A stretch of 64,000 nt of DNA from Streptomyces tirandamycinicus (GCF_003097515.1 NZ_CP029188.1:3412501-3476500), one strand, 5' to 3'. Counted from the stretch's first letter, positions 10,527 to 19,549 are shown. The notes: a model not told the origin generated them from the sequence alone. Program-made: numbers and translations.

Positions 10527-12926
10527 TCATCGGGGTGTCCGGGGCCAGTTCTTCCGCAGCCACACCAGGTCGGCCTCGGCGCGGTCACGGGTCGCCTGCT
10601 CGCGGGTGAAGACCGCGTCCGTCTTGGTGAGGACCAGAGTGTAGGGGCGCCCCTGCCGGCGGGTGGTGTGGGACACGGGCAGGCCGGCCAGATCGATGCG
10701 GCTGTGGACATGCCGGCGCCTGGCCTGGGCGAGCGGCCACTCCATGACTCGGCGGGTGCGGGAGTTGAGGAAGGCATCCAGGTCGGGGCAGAGGTCGCAG
10801 CCGGAGCGACAGGCGCCGGCGGGGGCGAGTGACCAGTCGTCCGCCGCTCGCACAGGGCGGGCAACACTCGTGGTGAGTACGGTCTCGCAGTGGTCGGCGA
10901 GTGCTTGGAAGGCGCGGGCCGCGTGCGTGCCGTTGCGTGCGGTCGCCGGTCGGCGAGCCGCGGTGCGCAGGACCGGGAGCAGGCACTCCAGAACGGTGTC
11001 CGGCAGGCCACGCAGTGCGGTGGCGATCGTGTCGGCGGTGCCGCCGTCGGCGGCCTGCAGAACGTGGGCCAAGGGAGCGCCCAGCCGTTCCATGCCCGCG
11101 CGGCGCTCCGCCTCGCGGCCCACGTCGAGCCAGCCGGTGAGCTGCTGTCGGGTGGCTTGCCAGGCGCCCTCGGCCAGCGGGGCCGCCACCGCGTCTCCGT
11201 CACCGTCGGAGGTCCGTAGTGCGGCGCAGAGGCCGGGCAGCGATGCGAGCCACGCCGTGCGGTCGGCCCCGGTGCGGGCGCCGACGGGGCCGAACCAGGT
11301 GCTGACGGTGTTGCGCGCCCACCTCCAGCCGTACTGTGCGGCCGCTGCCGCGAGGTCGGGGGCGTGCTCCTCGGCCAGGGTCTCCACCCCGAATGGGGCC
11401 AGCAGCATCGCGGCGGTGTCCGCGTCCCGCAGTCCCACCGCGACGCGCAGAGCGGCGGCGAAGAGCGGCGCGGCCGCCTCGCCCGACCCTTGGTGCTTCC
11501 AGAAGGGGGCAAGCGACTGGGCGAGTGTGCGCGCCCGGTGGAGTTCGCCGGCGTCGAGGTGGCCCTGGAGTTCGCGCAGGGCTTGCTCGGAGCCTGCCTC
11601 GGCGCGGGCTGCGAACGAGCGTTGCCGTGGCCAGAGCACCACTGCGGCTCGCCGGTACCAGCGGTCCAGGGTGTTGCCGTAGTTGCCCATGTAGCCCTCG
11701 TACTCGGACTGGTAGGGCGTCAGGTCCTTGTTCTCGGTGGTGGCGCACACCTCGGCGTACGGGACGGGCAGGGAGATCTGTTCGCCGCCGGTGGCGTCCG
11801 GGCGGGTCCACCAGCCGAGGGTGATCTCGTCGTCGATCAGGTCGCCCAGTTCGTAGTCGGAGAAGTCACCGGTGCGGCGGCGCTCGGCGCCGGGTTCACC
11901 GTCGGGGTCGAGGCGGCACTCGCCCTCGCACTCGTCGTCCTCGCACTCGTCGAAGTGCTCGGTCTCGCCGTAGTAGTCGTAGCGGTCGTAGGGCGGAACG
12001 GCGTCCCAGGTCTCCTTCACTTCGGCCAGTGCCAGCACCGCCTCGCAACCGGCCTGCCCGGCGGCCTGGCGGAGCCGGGCGGCGCGGGTGGCGTCGGCAC
12101 CCTTGAGACGGTCCCAGTCCAGGCCGCGCCGGGAGTACTCGTGGTCGAGGAGGTAGACGAGCCGGTTGGGAGGTGTGGTCTCCGGGCGGCCGTAGCCGTA
12201 TCGCTGCTCGGCGGGCTGGGCGAAGTGCTCGGTCAGGCGGTGGGCCAGGTCGGCGACGGGGCCGCCGTCGTTCCCGTCGGCCGGCCGGACTCGTTCGGCC
12301 AGCAGGTTCATGGTGAGGGTGACGCGGTACCCGGCGGTGACGGGTCTGACCTCGTGGCGGCAGTCCGCGTAGAAGGCGACGAACGTGAGCTGCTCCCGGG
12401 ACGCCCGGTGGGTGACGCTGCGACCCGCGTGTTCGACGACGAGTTCGCCGCCGGAGTGGTGGGAGGGCAGCGAGACGACCAGGGTGCCCACCATGGAGTC
12501 GTCCTTCTCGGAGTCCTGGTGCGGGAGGAAGAACTGCCCCTTGCCGTAGACGAGGAGCGCGTGCGGTTCGGCCCGCAGCGCGGTGGTGGGCGGCAGGCCG
12601 AGGGCGTGGCGGACGCCGTCCAGGACTCCGCTCAGGGTGCGGTCCCAGTCGGGGCCGCCGAGTGTGACCCGGTCCGGGGTGATCTCCCAGGTGTCGCGCA
12701 CGCGGGTGTCGGACAGCGTCTGCTCACCGCGGCCGAAACGGGCCTGCCTGGCCTGCGCGATCAGCTTCTTGGCGACCGGGGCGCGCACCGGCAGGGGCAG
12801 CTCTCCGACCCCGTCGACTTGAATGCGCAGGGCGTGGGCGGACAGCTCGAACCGGGTGCTGAAGTCCCCTCTTTGCTCCTCCTGATCCAGCAGCTCCGCC
12901 AAACGCCTCCGTGCTCCGTGTCCCAT
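10527..12926 (-). CDS. 2-oxoglutarate/Fe(II) oxygenase-like protein
   Basis: This is a 799-aa protein. Residues ~100-215 look like a prolyl-4-hydroxylase-type double-stranded beta-helix: the HxD iron pair is in FFLPHQDSEK, the distal His is probably in DCRHEV, and the 2OG-binding Arg in TAGYRVTL. The remaining ~580 residues are not recognised, with an acidic Cys/Asp/Glu-rich stretch (ECEDDECEGEC) around residue 330 and a CxxxC pair near the C-terminus. The substrate is unknown. It lies between tRNA-Ala and the biosynthetic cluster with no visible operon partner, and has the look of accessory DNA. Confidence 0.75.
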   Translation of the reverse strand: MGHGARRRLAELLDQEEQRGDFSTRFELSAHALRIQVDGVGELPLPVRAPVAKKLIAQARQARFGRGEQTLSDTRVRDTWEITPDRVTLGGPDWDRTLSGVLDGVRHALGLPPTTALRAEPHALLVYGKGQFFLPHQDSEKDDSMVGTLVVSLPSHHSGGELVVEHAGRSVTHRASREQLTFVAFYADCRHEVRPVTAGYRVTLTMNLLAERVRPADGNDGGPVADLAHRLTEHFAQPAEQRYGYGRPETTPPNRLVYLLDHEYSRRGLDWDRLKGADATRAARLRQAAGQAGCEAVLALAEVKETWDAVPPYDRYDYYGETEHFDECEDDECEGECRLDPDGEPGAERRRTGDFSDYELGDLIDDEITLGWWTRPDATGGEQISLPVPYAEVCATTENKDLTPYQSEYEGYMGNYGNTLDRWYRRAAVVLWPRQRSFAARAEAGSEQALRELQGHLDAGELHRARTLAQSLAPFWKHQGSGEAAAPLFAAALRVAVGLRDADTAAMLLAPFGVETLAEEHAPDLAAAAAQYGWRWARNTVSTWFGPVGARTGADRTAWLASLPGLCAALRTSDGDGDAVAAPLAEGAWQATRQQLTGWLDVGREAERRAGMERLGAPLAHVLQAADGGTADTIATALRGLPDTVLECLLPVLRTAARRPATARNGTHAARAFQALADHCETVLTTSVARPVRAADDWSLAPAGACRSGCDLCPDLDAFLNSRTRRVMEWPLAQARRRHVHSRIDLAGLPVSHTTRRQGRPYTLVLTKTDAVFTREQATRDRAEADLVWLRKNWPRTPR

Positions 12927-12980
12927 GGTGGGTGCGTTCCCCTCGTGGTCTGTCCGCGAACCCTGAGGCCCCGGGACGCT

Positions 12981-13516
12981 CTACTCGTGGTGAAGGAAGG
13001 TCCAGCGGACCGGCTCGGTCAGCACCGCGTGCGCGCCGGCCGCATCCGCCGTGCGCTCGGCGAGCGTGGCCTCGGCCAGGCGGAGGGGGAGCGCCTCGCT
13101 GAACTTGAGACCGCGTACCGCCCGTCCGTCCACGTCAGGAAGGCACCAGCGGGCGCGTCCCCCTTCGTCCGCCGGTTCCACGAAGCAGCGCCTGCGGCGC
13201 CAGTCGATGTACGTCACGAGCCAGCTCCGCCCGGCGAGCAGCAGCATGCGCGGGCCGGTGATCTCCTCGGTGAGCAGGTCCGGGTCGGTACGGCCGATCT
13301 CCGAGCGGCCGTTGCAGACGGTGAACTCGGGCGGGGCGGTGAACACCGCCGTCAGGTTCATGAAGTGGCGGTGTCCGTAGCGGCGCTCCGCCTCCGGTCC
13401 GATGAACAGCATCCCGCCGTCCTGGTCCAGGAACCCCTGGTCCACCAGGTGGCGCGCGACGGGCGCCGCGCCGGGGCCGAAGGGGCCGATGCCGCCCCAC
13501 CACCGGCCCGTACCTC
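12981..13516 (-). pseudogene. 3' remnant of an Lhr-like DEAD/DEAH helicase gene
   Basis: The frame encodes ~178 residues (WWGGIGPFGP.., then GPEAERRYGHRHFMNL.., LLAGRSWLVTYIDWRRRRC..) that resemble the C-terminal domain of the large Lhr-type helicases of Streptomyces. No helicase motor motif is present. In the same frame a TGA interrupts just upstream of about 13516, so the N-terminal ~600 residues are gone. A GTG at 13445 could still start a 154-aa product. I read it as a decayed fragment; the family call is from memory and is moderate. Confidence 0.5.
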
Positions 13517-13741
13517 AGCAGTCATCGTAGTCGGTGGCCGTCACCCAGGAAGGGTTGTCCACAGGGGTGCCCACGGCTCGGGAGCGGGCATGCGAGACCT
13601 GCGGAAGCGCGGTGCAGAGGGTATTTCTTTGCGTGCCCGTCGGTGGGGTGGCCGCGCCGTCGGAGGCGGGTTGGATCCCCGATCCCGCGGGGGTTGCCGG
13701 TTCCCGGGTCGCCGGTTCCCGCCTCCCCTCCCGCGAACCCG
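13517..13741. other. Intergenic region with a single DnaA-box match
   Basis: There is no gene. TTGTCCACA at 13555-13563 is an exact match to the Streptomyces DnaA box but stands alone. The right part has short direct repeats (GGTTCCCGGGTCGCC-like) before the end of the regulator gene. Confidence 0.5.
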
Positions 13742-16597
13742 TCAGCCGGTCCTCAGCCGGGGCGACGGGGTGAGCTCGGGCCGGGGCTGGTAGAGCAGCA
13801 CCGGTGCCGCGGCGGACTCCTCCTCCGCCGAGAAGAACCTGGCCAGTTCGTGACGCCCCCGGATGCGCAACTTCCGGTAGGAGTTGGTGAGATGGGACTC
13901 GACGTTCCGCAGGCTCACCTTGAACAGATCGGCGATGTCACGGTTGCTCATGCCCCGAGCGGCGAGCTCGGAGACCTGGCGTTCGGTCGGCGTGAGCAGC
14001 GACTCTGTGGAGTCCTTGCGCGGATCGGGCCGGCCGCCGGCGTACCGCAGCTCCCGCTGTACGGCCTCCGCCAGGCAGTCGGCGCCGAGCGAGACGGCCA
14101 CCTCGTTCGCCCGGCGCAGCAGCTCGCGGGTGCGCCGCGCCTTGCCGACGCGCTGATGGGCCCGGCCCGCCTGGTAGAGCGCGTGGGCGAAGAGGAGCGG
14201 GGTGGGGGCCGGTTCGAGGATCTCCAGGGCCTGGTCGGCGAGTTGCTGTGCCTCCCGCCCCGAGCTCGCGGCGCTCTGCGCGATCAGGGCCCGGCCGAGG
14301 GCGAAGGGGGCGTCCCAGCGGCGGGCGAGCGCGGTCTCCTCCCGGGCGGCCCGCCGGGCCGCGGCCGTGCTGTGCTGGGCCAGCAGCAGGGTGGAGCGGG
14401 TGGAACCACACGGCAGCACCGCCGGGTTGACGACGCCCCGGCGGGCCAGCTCCTCCTCGCAGCGGGTGATCAGGGCGAGACCCCGCCGGGCCTGGCCGAG
14501 CCGGCCCAGGGCCTGCCCGGCGCTGTGCAGGAGGTGCAGCCGCCACCAGGTGACGTGCTGTTCGCCGGAGAGCGGCGGTGCCCCGTCGAGCAGGGCTCCG
14601 GCTGCGGCGGTGTCGTCCTTCTCCAGGGCCACGTCGATGAGGACGCTGCGGACCAGCGACCCCACGTGGTGCGCCGAGGCCTCGATCCGGGTCAGCAGGT
14701 CGAGGGCCTGACGGGCGTCCTGCTCGGCGGGCCTGAGCAGCCCGCGGTGCAGCTGCACCAGACCCCGTACGGCCAGGGCCTCGGCGATCCGGGGCACGGT
14801 GCCCTCGGCGCCGGCCAGTCGCACCTCGGTGTCCAGGTACCGCTGGGCCTCGTCCGCCTCGCCCGACCAGAGCAGTGCGAGCACCGCGTGGTACCAGGCG
14901 GGGGAGCCGTACGGGGCACGGGGCGCGGCGAGGACCCGGTCGGCGATCCGGCGGACCGACCGTGCCGATTCCCCCGCTGCGGTGCGCAGCAGCAGCACCC
15001 GCTCGAGCCGGTCCTCGCCCTCGTCACCGTCCCCCGGGCGGTAGGTGCCCTCGTGGATCCGGACATGGGTGATCCGCTCGCGCAGCCGGGCGGCCGCGAA
15101 GGCGTCCGGGGCGCCGCTCGCCCCCCGGGCGCCCTCCAGCACGGTGCGGGCGGCGGTGGGTTCGTCCAGCCGCAGCAGGATGTCGGAGAGCCGCAGGGTC
15201 TCCTGGAGCCGCTCCTCGGGTCCGAGCGGAACGGCGGTGAGCGCGGTGAGCGCGTGCGCGGCGGCCGGCAGGTCGAGGGAGACGAGCGCCTGTATCCGCA
15301 AGCTCTCGGCGCGGGTGCCCAGTTCGTCGGGCAGACCGTGCAGCATGGCCTTCTCGATCAGCCGCCGGGCCCCCGCGGGGTCCCGGCCGACCATGCCCTG
15401 CGCGACGTCGAGCAGCAGCCGCGCCATCCAGGGCTTGTCGAGCCGGTGGGCGCGCAGCAGGTGGGCGGCGACGTCCTCGCACGGAGCGTCGCGGTGCCAG
15501 AGGAAGCGGGCGGCGAAGCGGTGGAGTTCGCCGCGCTCCGCGCAGGGGATGTCCTCGTACAGCAGCTCGGCGAGCAGGGGGTGCCGGAACGTCATGTCGT
15601 GCGGGCCCAGCAGTCCCGACTCGGTGAGCCGGGTCAGGCTGCGGCAGGCGTCCTCCACCGGTATGCCGCACAGGCCGGCGAGGATGTCGGGGTCCAGCTG
15701 CGAGCCCAGGATGCTGGCCGCGCGGGCGACCTCCAGGCCATGCGGGTCGAGGCGCCGGAGCATGCACAGGATGCGTTCCTTGACCGACTTCAGGCGCATC
15801 CGCTCGTCCGGCGCGTCCGCGGGTGTCGGGCCGGCGAGGACGCCGGGGGCGTGCCCGGCGCCGCGGGGCGGCGCCCCCTGCCTGGCCGGTCCGGTGCGTA
15901 TGTGCTCGGTCAGCAGGTAGGGGTTGCCGCCCGTGCAGGCGACCAGCGCGTCCACGGACTCGTGGTCGTGGTCGTGGTCGCACAGGGCGTCGGCGAGGTC
16001 GGAGGCGGCGCTCGGGCTCAGGTCGCGGAGATAGACGTGACGGTCCGGCCGCACGCCCTCCATGAGCTCCACCAGCAGCTGCGGGTCGCTGGCCGGCTCG
16101 CCGCAGCGCTTGGTGGCGAGCACCGCGACGGGGAGGTGGTCGAGCCGGCGGCTGAGGAAGCCCAGCCACAGCAGCGACTCGCGGTCGGCGTGCTGGATGG
16201 AGTCGACCGTCAGCAGGACCGGGGTGCGCCGTGCGGCCCGGCCCACGCCCGCGCACAGTTCCGCGAGCAGCGGGTAGTCGGACTCCGCCGGTCCGGCGCC
16301 GGCCCCCGAGCGGGTGGCGAAGGCGCGCTCCCAGCACTGCGCCGTCTCGGGCAGGGTGCCGAGAAGCTGGTGCACCACCCCCATGGAGAAGCGCTGTTCG
16401 GTGGGGGAGGCGGTGGCGGAGAGCACGAGCATCCCCTGCTCGACGGCGGTCGCCTCGGCCCAGCGGAGAAGTGAGGTCTTGCCCGTGCCGATGATGCCTT
16501 CCATGAGGGCGACCGCGCCCGCGCCCGCTCTCGCGGATTCCAGCATCTCGGTGATGATCTGAGATTCTTCGCTTCTGCCGAACAGTTCCTGGGGCAC
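13742..16597 (-). CDS. LAL-family (LuxR-type) ATPase transcriptional regulator
   Basis: This is a large ATP-binding LuxR regulator, 951 aa from the chosen GTG. It has an N-terminal AAA/NTPase domain with Walker A GIIGTGKTS and Walker B-like VLLTVDS, a long helical TPR-like middle, and a C-terminal LuxR HTH (LTPTERQVSELAARGMSNRDIADLF.., residues ~870-930). The GTG at 16597 is preceded by GGAGG at 9 nt. The frame could instead start at a TTG at 16630, which has a weaker context. It is probably the pathway-specific activator of the cluster. A copy of the 31-bp shared element lies about 230 bp upstream. Confidence 0.92.
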   Translation of the reverse strand: MPQELFGRSEESQIITEMLESARAGAGAVALMEGIIGTGKTSLLRWAEATAVEQGMLVLSATASPTEQRFSMGVVHQLLGTLPETAQCWERAFATRSGAGAGPAESDYPLLAELCAGVGRAARRTPVLLTVDSIQHADRESLLWLGFLSRRLDHLPVAVLATKRCGEPASDPQLLVELMEGVRPDRHVYLRDLSPSAASDLADALCDHDHDHESVDALVACTGGNPYLLTEHIRTGPARQGAPPRGAGHAPGVLAGPTPADAPDERMRLKSVKERILCMLRRLDPHGLEVARAASILGSQLDPDILAGLCGIPVEDACRSLTRLTESGLLGPHDMTFRHPLLAELLYEDIPCAERGELHRFAARFLWHRDAPCEDVAAHLLRAHRLDKPWMARLLLDVAQGMVGRDPAGARRLIEKAMLHGLPDELGTRAESLRIQALVSLDLPAAAHALTALTAVPLGPEERLQETLRLSDILLRLDEPTAARTVLEGARGASGAPDAFAAARLRERITHVRIHEGTYRPGDGDEGEDRLERVLLLRTAAGESARSVRRIADRVLAAPRAPYGSPAWYHAVLALLWSGEADEAQRYLDTEVRLAGAEGTVPRIAEALAVRGLVQLHRGLLRPAEQDARQALDLLTRIEASAHHVGSLVRSVLIDVALEKDDTAAAGALLDGAPPLSGEQHVTWWRLHLLHSAGQALGRLGQARRGLALITRCEEELARRGVVNPAVLPCGSTRSTLLLAQHSTAAARRAAREETALARRWDAPFALGRALIAQSAASSGREAQQLADQALEILEPAPTPLLFAHALYQAGRAHQRVGKARRTRELLRRANEVAVSLGADCLAEAVQRELRYAGGRPDPRKDSTESLLTPTERQVSELAARGMSNRDIADLFKVSLRNVESHLTNSYRKLRIRGRHELARFFSAEEESAAAPVLLYQPRPELTPSPRLRTG

Positions 16598-17000
16598 CGC
16601 CCTGAACCTCCCGCCGACCAGCGCCGTCAAGGGTATGTACCGGTCATGACCTATCCGTCGCAGCCCTGGCGGAAGGGCGCGCAGACGCGGCGGAGGAAGG
16701 AACCGGGCCCCCGCTTCGCCCCCCGATCATGGGTGAACGGCGTACACCTCTGATGCGTTTCGACGCTAGCACGGCACCCTGTCGATTCTGTACGGCTGTT
16801 CCGCCCATTGGAATTCGAACGTGGTCCTTCGGCCAGTGCTTCGGTCCCACCGTATTGATGTGCGTGGGTACCGCACGGGTACGTTCTGCACCGCGTCGCG
16901 GTGATGGTGACCGGTGGGGCCGGTGGAAAGGCTCCCCCGGTGCCCGAGGAATTCACCCGGAGCCCAATGGCGGAAATCTGATGGAGGGGTCGGTGCCCGC
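16598..17000. promoter_or_regulatory. Divergent regulatory region between LAL and thioesterase genes
   Basis: This ~400-bp non-coding region carries copy 1 of the 31-bp element (16828-16858). It is locally AT-richer than its surroundings, consistent with promoters in both directions. No gene is supported. Confidence 0.6.
16828..16858 (+). promoter_or_regulatory. 31-bp cluster element, copy 1
   Basis: TTCGG, then 8 nt, then TCGGT-CCC-ACCGT followed by ATTGA. It is an inverted repeat (xCGGT-N3-ACCGx) preceded by a direct half-site 13 bp away. The same layout and length recur at 19426-19456 and 26062-26092. It is probably a binding site for one of the cluster regulators (LAL or SARP). Confidence 0.7.
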
Positions 17001-17216
17001 GTGACCGTGGCCAGTGAGGAGCTTCGCCCGATACGGGTCGTCCGCCCGGTCCTGCCGCCGGGGCGGGGGCAGCCCCCCGCCCCGCCCGGCGGCGGCCGCG
17101 CCGGGCGGTTCGTGCCGTCCCCGACCGGTCTCCTGCCGCGGGTGTGCGAGCGGGCGCGGCAGGACGTGCCCGGCCCCGGCCTCCGCAGCCGGACAGCCCT
17201 CTGGCGGAACCGATGA
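17001..17216 (+). CDS. Possible 71-aa small protein coupled to thioesterase
   Basis: A GTG-started frame encodes a basic, Pro/Arg-rich 71-aa peptide and ends in an ATGA overlap with the next gene. GGAGG lies upstream at long spacing (~12 nt). I recognise no family. Overlap-coupled small ORFs are often real, but the composition (PPGRGQPPAPPGG) could be chance in high-GC DNA, so it may be only the leader of the thioesterase gene. Confidence 0.35.
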   Translation: MTVASEELRPIRVVRPVLPPGRGQPPAPPGGGRAGRFVPSPTGLLPRVCERARQDVPGPGLRSRTALWRNR

Positions 17217-17959
17217 ACTGCGACACCTCGGTGCGGCTGTTCTGCCTCCCGTTCGAGGGCGCCTCGGCCGCCGTGTACCGGCCCTGGGCCGAGGCCATCG
17301 GCCCTTCGGTGGTCGTCACCCCCGTGGAGCTGCCCGGCCGCGGCCGTCACCCGCGCACCCGCCCGCTGCACAGTCTGGAGCCGCTGATCGGCGAGATCAT
17401 GGCGTATGTGGCCCGCATGTGCGACCGTCCGTTCGCGCTCTACGGGCACGGCTTCGGCGCCCTCCTCGCCTACGAGACGGCCGCCCGGCTCGAATGGGAG
17501 CACGACACGGTCGCCGAGCGCCTGTACGTGTCGGGCTCCGGGGTGCCGCACCGGACCGTGCCGGGGCACGGGGTCGCCCGGCTGCCGGACCCGGCAATGA
17601 CGGGCGTGCTCCGCGAGCGCGGCCGGATGCCCCCGGTCGACCGGGACCCGCGGCGCGCCGCCCGGGCGCTGGCCGCACTGCGGGCGGACCTCACCGTCAT
17701 GGAGTCCTACCGGCGCGACCCGCGCCACGTCGTGCACTGCCCCATCACCGCGATGAGCGGTGTCCGGGACCGCAGCGTCACGAGGGGGGACCTGTCCGGC
17801 TGGCGCGGGTGCACCCGGCGCGCCCTGCGGGTGGAGACGTTCCCCGGCGGCCACTACGTCCCGCTCACCGCCCGGCAGGCACTCCTGGACACCTTCGCGC
17901 GGGACCTGATCCGCCCGGCTGCCGCGGGCCGCCTGACGGCGGCGGCCGCCGGGTACTGA
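17213..17959 (+). CDS. Type II thioesterase-like protein with Gly in place of nucleophile Ser
   Basis: This 248-aa alpha/beta-hydrolase resembles the stand-alone thioesterases of NRPS/PKS clusters (FCLPFEGASAAVYRPW, the ELPGRGRH loop, C-terminal GGHYVPL with the catalytic His). The nucleophile elbow reads GHGFG instead of GHSFG, and residue 80 is encoded by GGC. Unless another Ser substitutes, normal acyl-enzyme hydrolysis should not work. It may be a non-catalytic carrier-protein binder or have a different chemistry. The second thioesterase of the cluster (31103-31852) is intact, so this one is not needed for editing. Confidence 0.85.
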   Translation: MNCDTSVRLFCLPFEGASAAVYRPWAEAIGPSVVVTPVELPGRGRHPRTRPLHSLEPLIGEIMAYVARMCDRPFALYGHGFGALLAYETAARLEWEHDTVAERLYVSGSGVPHRTVPGHGVARLPDPAMTGVLRERGRMPPVDRDPRRAARALAALRADLTVMESYRRDPRHVVHCPITAMSGVRDRSVTRGDLSGWRGCTRRALRVETFPGGHYVPLTARQALLDTFARDLIRPAAAGRLTAAAAGY

Positions 17960-18007
17960 GCGCGGTCCGGTCCGGGGCGCATCGCTCCTGGACGGGTTTC
18001 CGGGGCG

Positions 18008-18149
18008 GTCGCCGCGCCGGCCCGTTCCGGGCCGTGTCGTGCACGGACGGGATCGGGGGGTCGCCGCGCCGGCCGGGTTACGGGCCCTGCCGTGCACGGA
18101 CGGTCGGGCGCCGGTCCGCGCCGGCCGGTTCCGGGCCGTGTCGGGCGCC
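18008..18149. repeat. Three imperfect ~52-bp tandem copies upstream of methyltransferase 1
   Basis: Copies begin near 18008, 18060 and 18114 and share GTCGCCGCGCCGGCC, then TTCCGGGCCGTGTCG and GTGCACGGACGG in two of them. They fill the gap between the thioesterase stop and the 27-bp element at 18155. The function is unknown; they may be regulatory or a slippage product. Confidence 0.6.
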
Positions 18150-18154
18150 GAACC

Positions 18155-18181
18155 GTCCCGGAACCGGCAACAGGAATTGCC
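18155..18181 (+). promoter_or_regulatory. 27-bp GGCAA-N6-TTGCC element, site A
   Basis: GTCCCGG, AAC, then the perfect inverted repeat GGCAA-CAGGAA-TTGCC (18166-18181). It ends 42 bp before the methyltransferase 1 start. The same element precedes the exporter (20936-20962) and the dithiol oxidase (34850-34876, reverse). It is probably an operator for a cluster regulator. Confidence 0.72.
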
Positions 18182-18223
18182 CTTTGCCCGCGGCGTCCAC
18201 ATCCTGGCCGCCGGAGGTGACCC

Positions 18224-19147
18224 ATGACACCCACACACCGCGCTCCGGGCCGCGACGGCGAGGCTTTCGGCACCGAGCCGGAGGAAGAGACGGAACCGCA
18301 CTCCGGCTTCCTGGAGGAAGAGGCGGAACACCACTCCGGGTTCGTGACGGACGCGGCGCACTGGCTGCGGGGCCTGCTCGAACCCGGGGACCGGGGCACG
18401 GCGGCGGTCCGCCGGATCCTCGACGTGGGCAGCGGGTCCGGAGCGGCCTCCTGCGTCCTGGCCCGTGCGTTCCCCCAGGCGCAGGTCGTCGCCGTGGACC
18501 GGTCCGCCGCCCTCCTGGCCGGGGTCGTGACCCGTGCGGAGGAGAACGGGCTGAGCGGGCGGATCACCGCGCGGCGAGCCGAACGACCCGAACAGTTCCG
18601 CCGGCTCGGACCGGCCGAACTGATCTGGACCGGCAACGTCTGCCGTCATCTCGGCGACCAGCAGTCGGCGCTGCGGAGCCTGGCGTCCGCGCTGCGGCCC
18701 GGCGGGCTGCTCGCCGTCGCCGAGCGGGGGCTGCCGACGCGTTTCCTGCCCCGCGACATCGGTATCGGCAAGCCCGGTCTGCAGGCCCGTCTGGACGCGG
18801 CCCTCGAAGAGCGGTTCACCGCCGCGCGCGCCCTGCTGCCGGACGCCGTGTCCGTGGTCGAGGACTGGCCGCGGCTGCTGGCCTCCGCCGGGCTCGTGCC
18901 CACCGGCAGCCGCACCTTCCTGATCGACTTCCCCGCCCCGCTGGACCTGTCCGTGCGGCGCCATCTGCACACCCGGCTGCGCCGACTGCTCGAAGAGGTA
19001 GGAGCACGACTCGACCTGGTCGACCGGCTGACCGTGGAGCAGCTCCTGGACGGCGACGCCTGCACGGGCATCCTGTGGCGCCCCGACGCGTTCTACCTCG
19101 CGGCGGTCACCGTGCACACGGCCCGCCTGTGCCGGCACCGCGCCTGA
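18224..19147 (+). CDS. SAM-dependent methyltransferase (class I), cluster methyltransferase 1
   Basis: This 307-aa protein has a Rossmann SAM-binding motif I, LDVGSGSGAASC (residues ~66-77), and acidic loop VVAVDRS. Residues 22-40 contain a short internal duplication (EPHSGFLEEEAEHHSGF). The ATG follows GGAGGTGA closely. The acceptor cannot be read from the sequence. In dithiolopyrrolone producers, methyltransferases act either on the ring amide nitrogen or on the free thiols as self-protection; the shared operator with exporter and dithiol oxidase slightly favours a protective role here. Confidence 0.85.
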   Translation: MTPTHRAPGRDGEAFGTEPEEETEPHSGFLEEEAEHHSGFVTDAAHWLRGLLEPGDRGTAAVRRILDVGSGSGAASCVLARAFPQAQVVAVDRSAALLAGVVTRAEENGLSGRITARRAERPEQFRRLGPAELIWTGNVCRHLGDQQSALRSLASALRPGGLLAVAERGLPTRFLPRDIGIGKPGLQARLDAALEERFTAARALLPDAVSVVEDWPRLLASAGLVPTGSRTFLIDFPAPLDLSVRRHLHTRLRRLLEEVGARLDLVDRLTVEQLLDGDACTGILWRPDAFYLAAVTVHTARLCRHRA

Positions 19148-19549
19148 CCCTCCCGTGCGGTCGCGGCGCCCGAGGGCTGTTGCGCGAGCCCCGGCGGGCG
19201 CCGCGGCGGCGCGGGCACCGGCGCCCGCGCCCGGTCGACGCGTCGGGGAGAGCCCGCACCGGCCGGGATTCCCTCGGCGCCGCTGGGCGCCGCCCGTTCC
19301 GCATTCCCTCGCGTGACCTTCTCCGGGCGTTCTTCCCCACAATGCGGAAGGCCCTCGGCGTTCGTGCCGGGGAAGCCGTCCGTTCACGTCCCGATAACCG
19401 TAGGAAGGCCGACGGCCGCAGATTCTTCGGTCAGCCCTACGGTCCCACCGTATTGAGGGCCCCGCCCCCGCACTCCTACGTTCCTTTCCGGAAAGGCCAC
19501 CGGCGAGGACGGGAAACCGGACGAGCCATGAGCGAGCGACGGAGGATGT
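19148..19549. promoter_or_regulatory. Regulatory region upstream of the SARP gene
   Basis: About 400 bp without a gene. Copy 2 of the 31-bp element lies at 19426-19456. The strong ribosome-binding site GGAGG of the SARP gene is at 19541. Nothing else is recognised. Confidence 0.6.
19426..19456 (+). promoter_or_regulatory. 31-bp cluster element, copy 2
   Basis: TTCGG, 8 nt, then ACGGT-CCC-ACCGT-ATTGA. It is nearly identical to copy 1 (26 of 31 bases by eye) and lies ~95 bp upstream of the SARP start codon. Confidence 0.72.

Noticed and set aside
13555..13563. Single DnaA box (TTGTCCACA)
   Set aside because: One isolated 9-mer is expected by chance; no cluster surrounds it, unlike 38582-38803.
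13643..16474. 943-codon plus-strand frame antisense to the LAL regulator
   Set aside because: It is the mirror of a real coding frame in 72% GC DNA; Arg/Gly/Val/Gln-rich with no motifs.
16914..17216. Longer version of the small ORF before the Gly-thioesterase
   Set aside because: The part before 17001 overlaps the regulatory region and has no RBS; only the shorter GTG form is plausible.
18155..18200. Reading the 27-bp element as an ECF-sigma promoter (-35 CGGCAACA)
   Set aside because: No consistent -10 sequence follows at a fixed distance in the three copies, whereas the inverted repeat is conserved, so an operator fits better.
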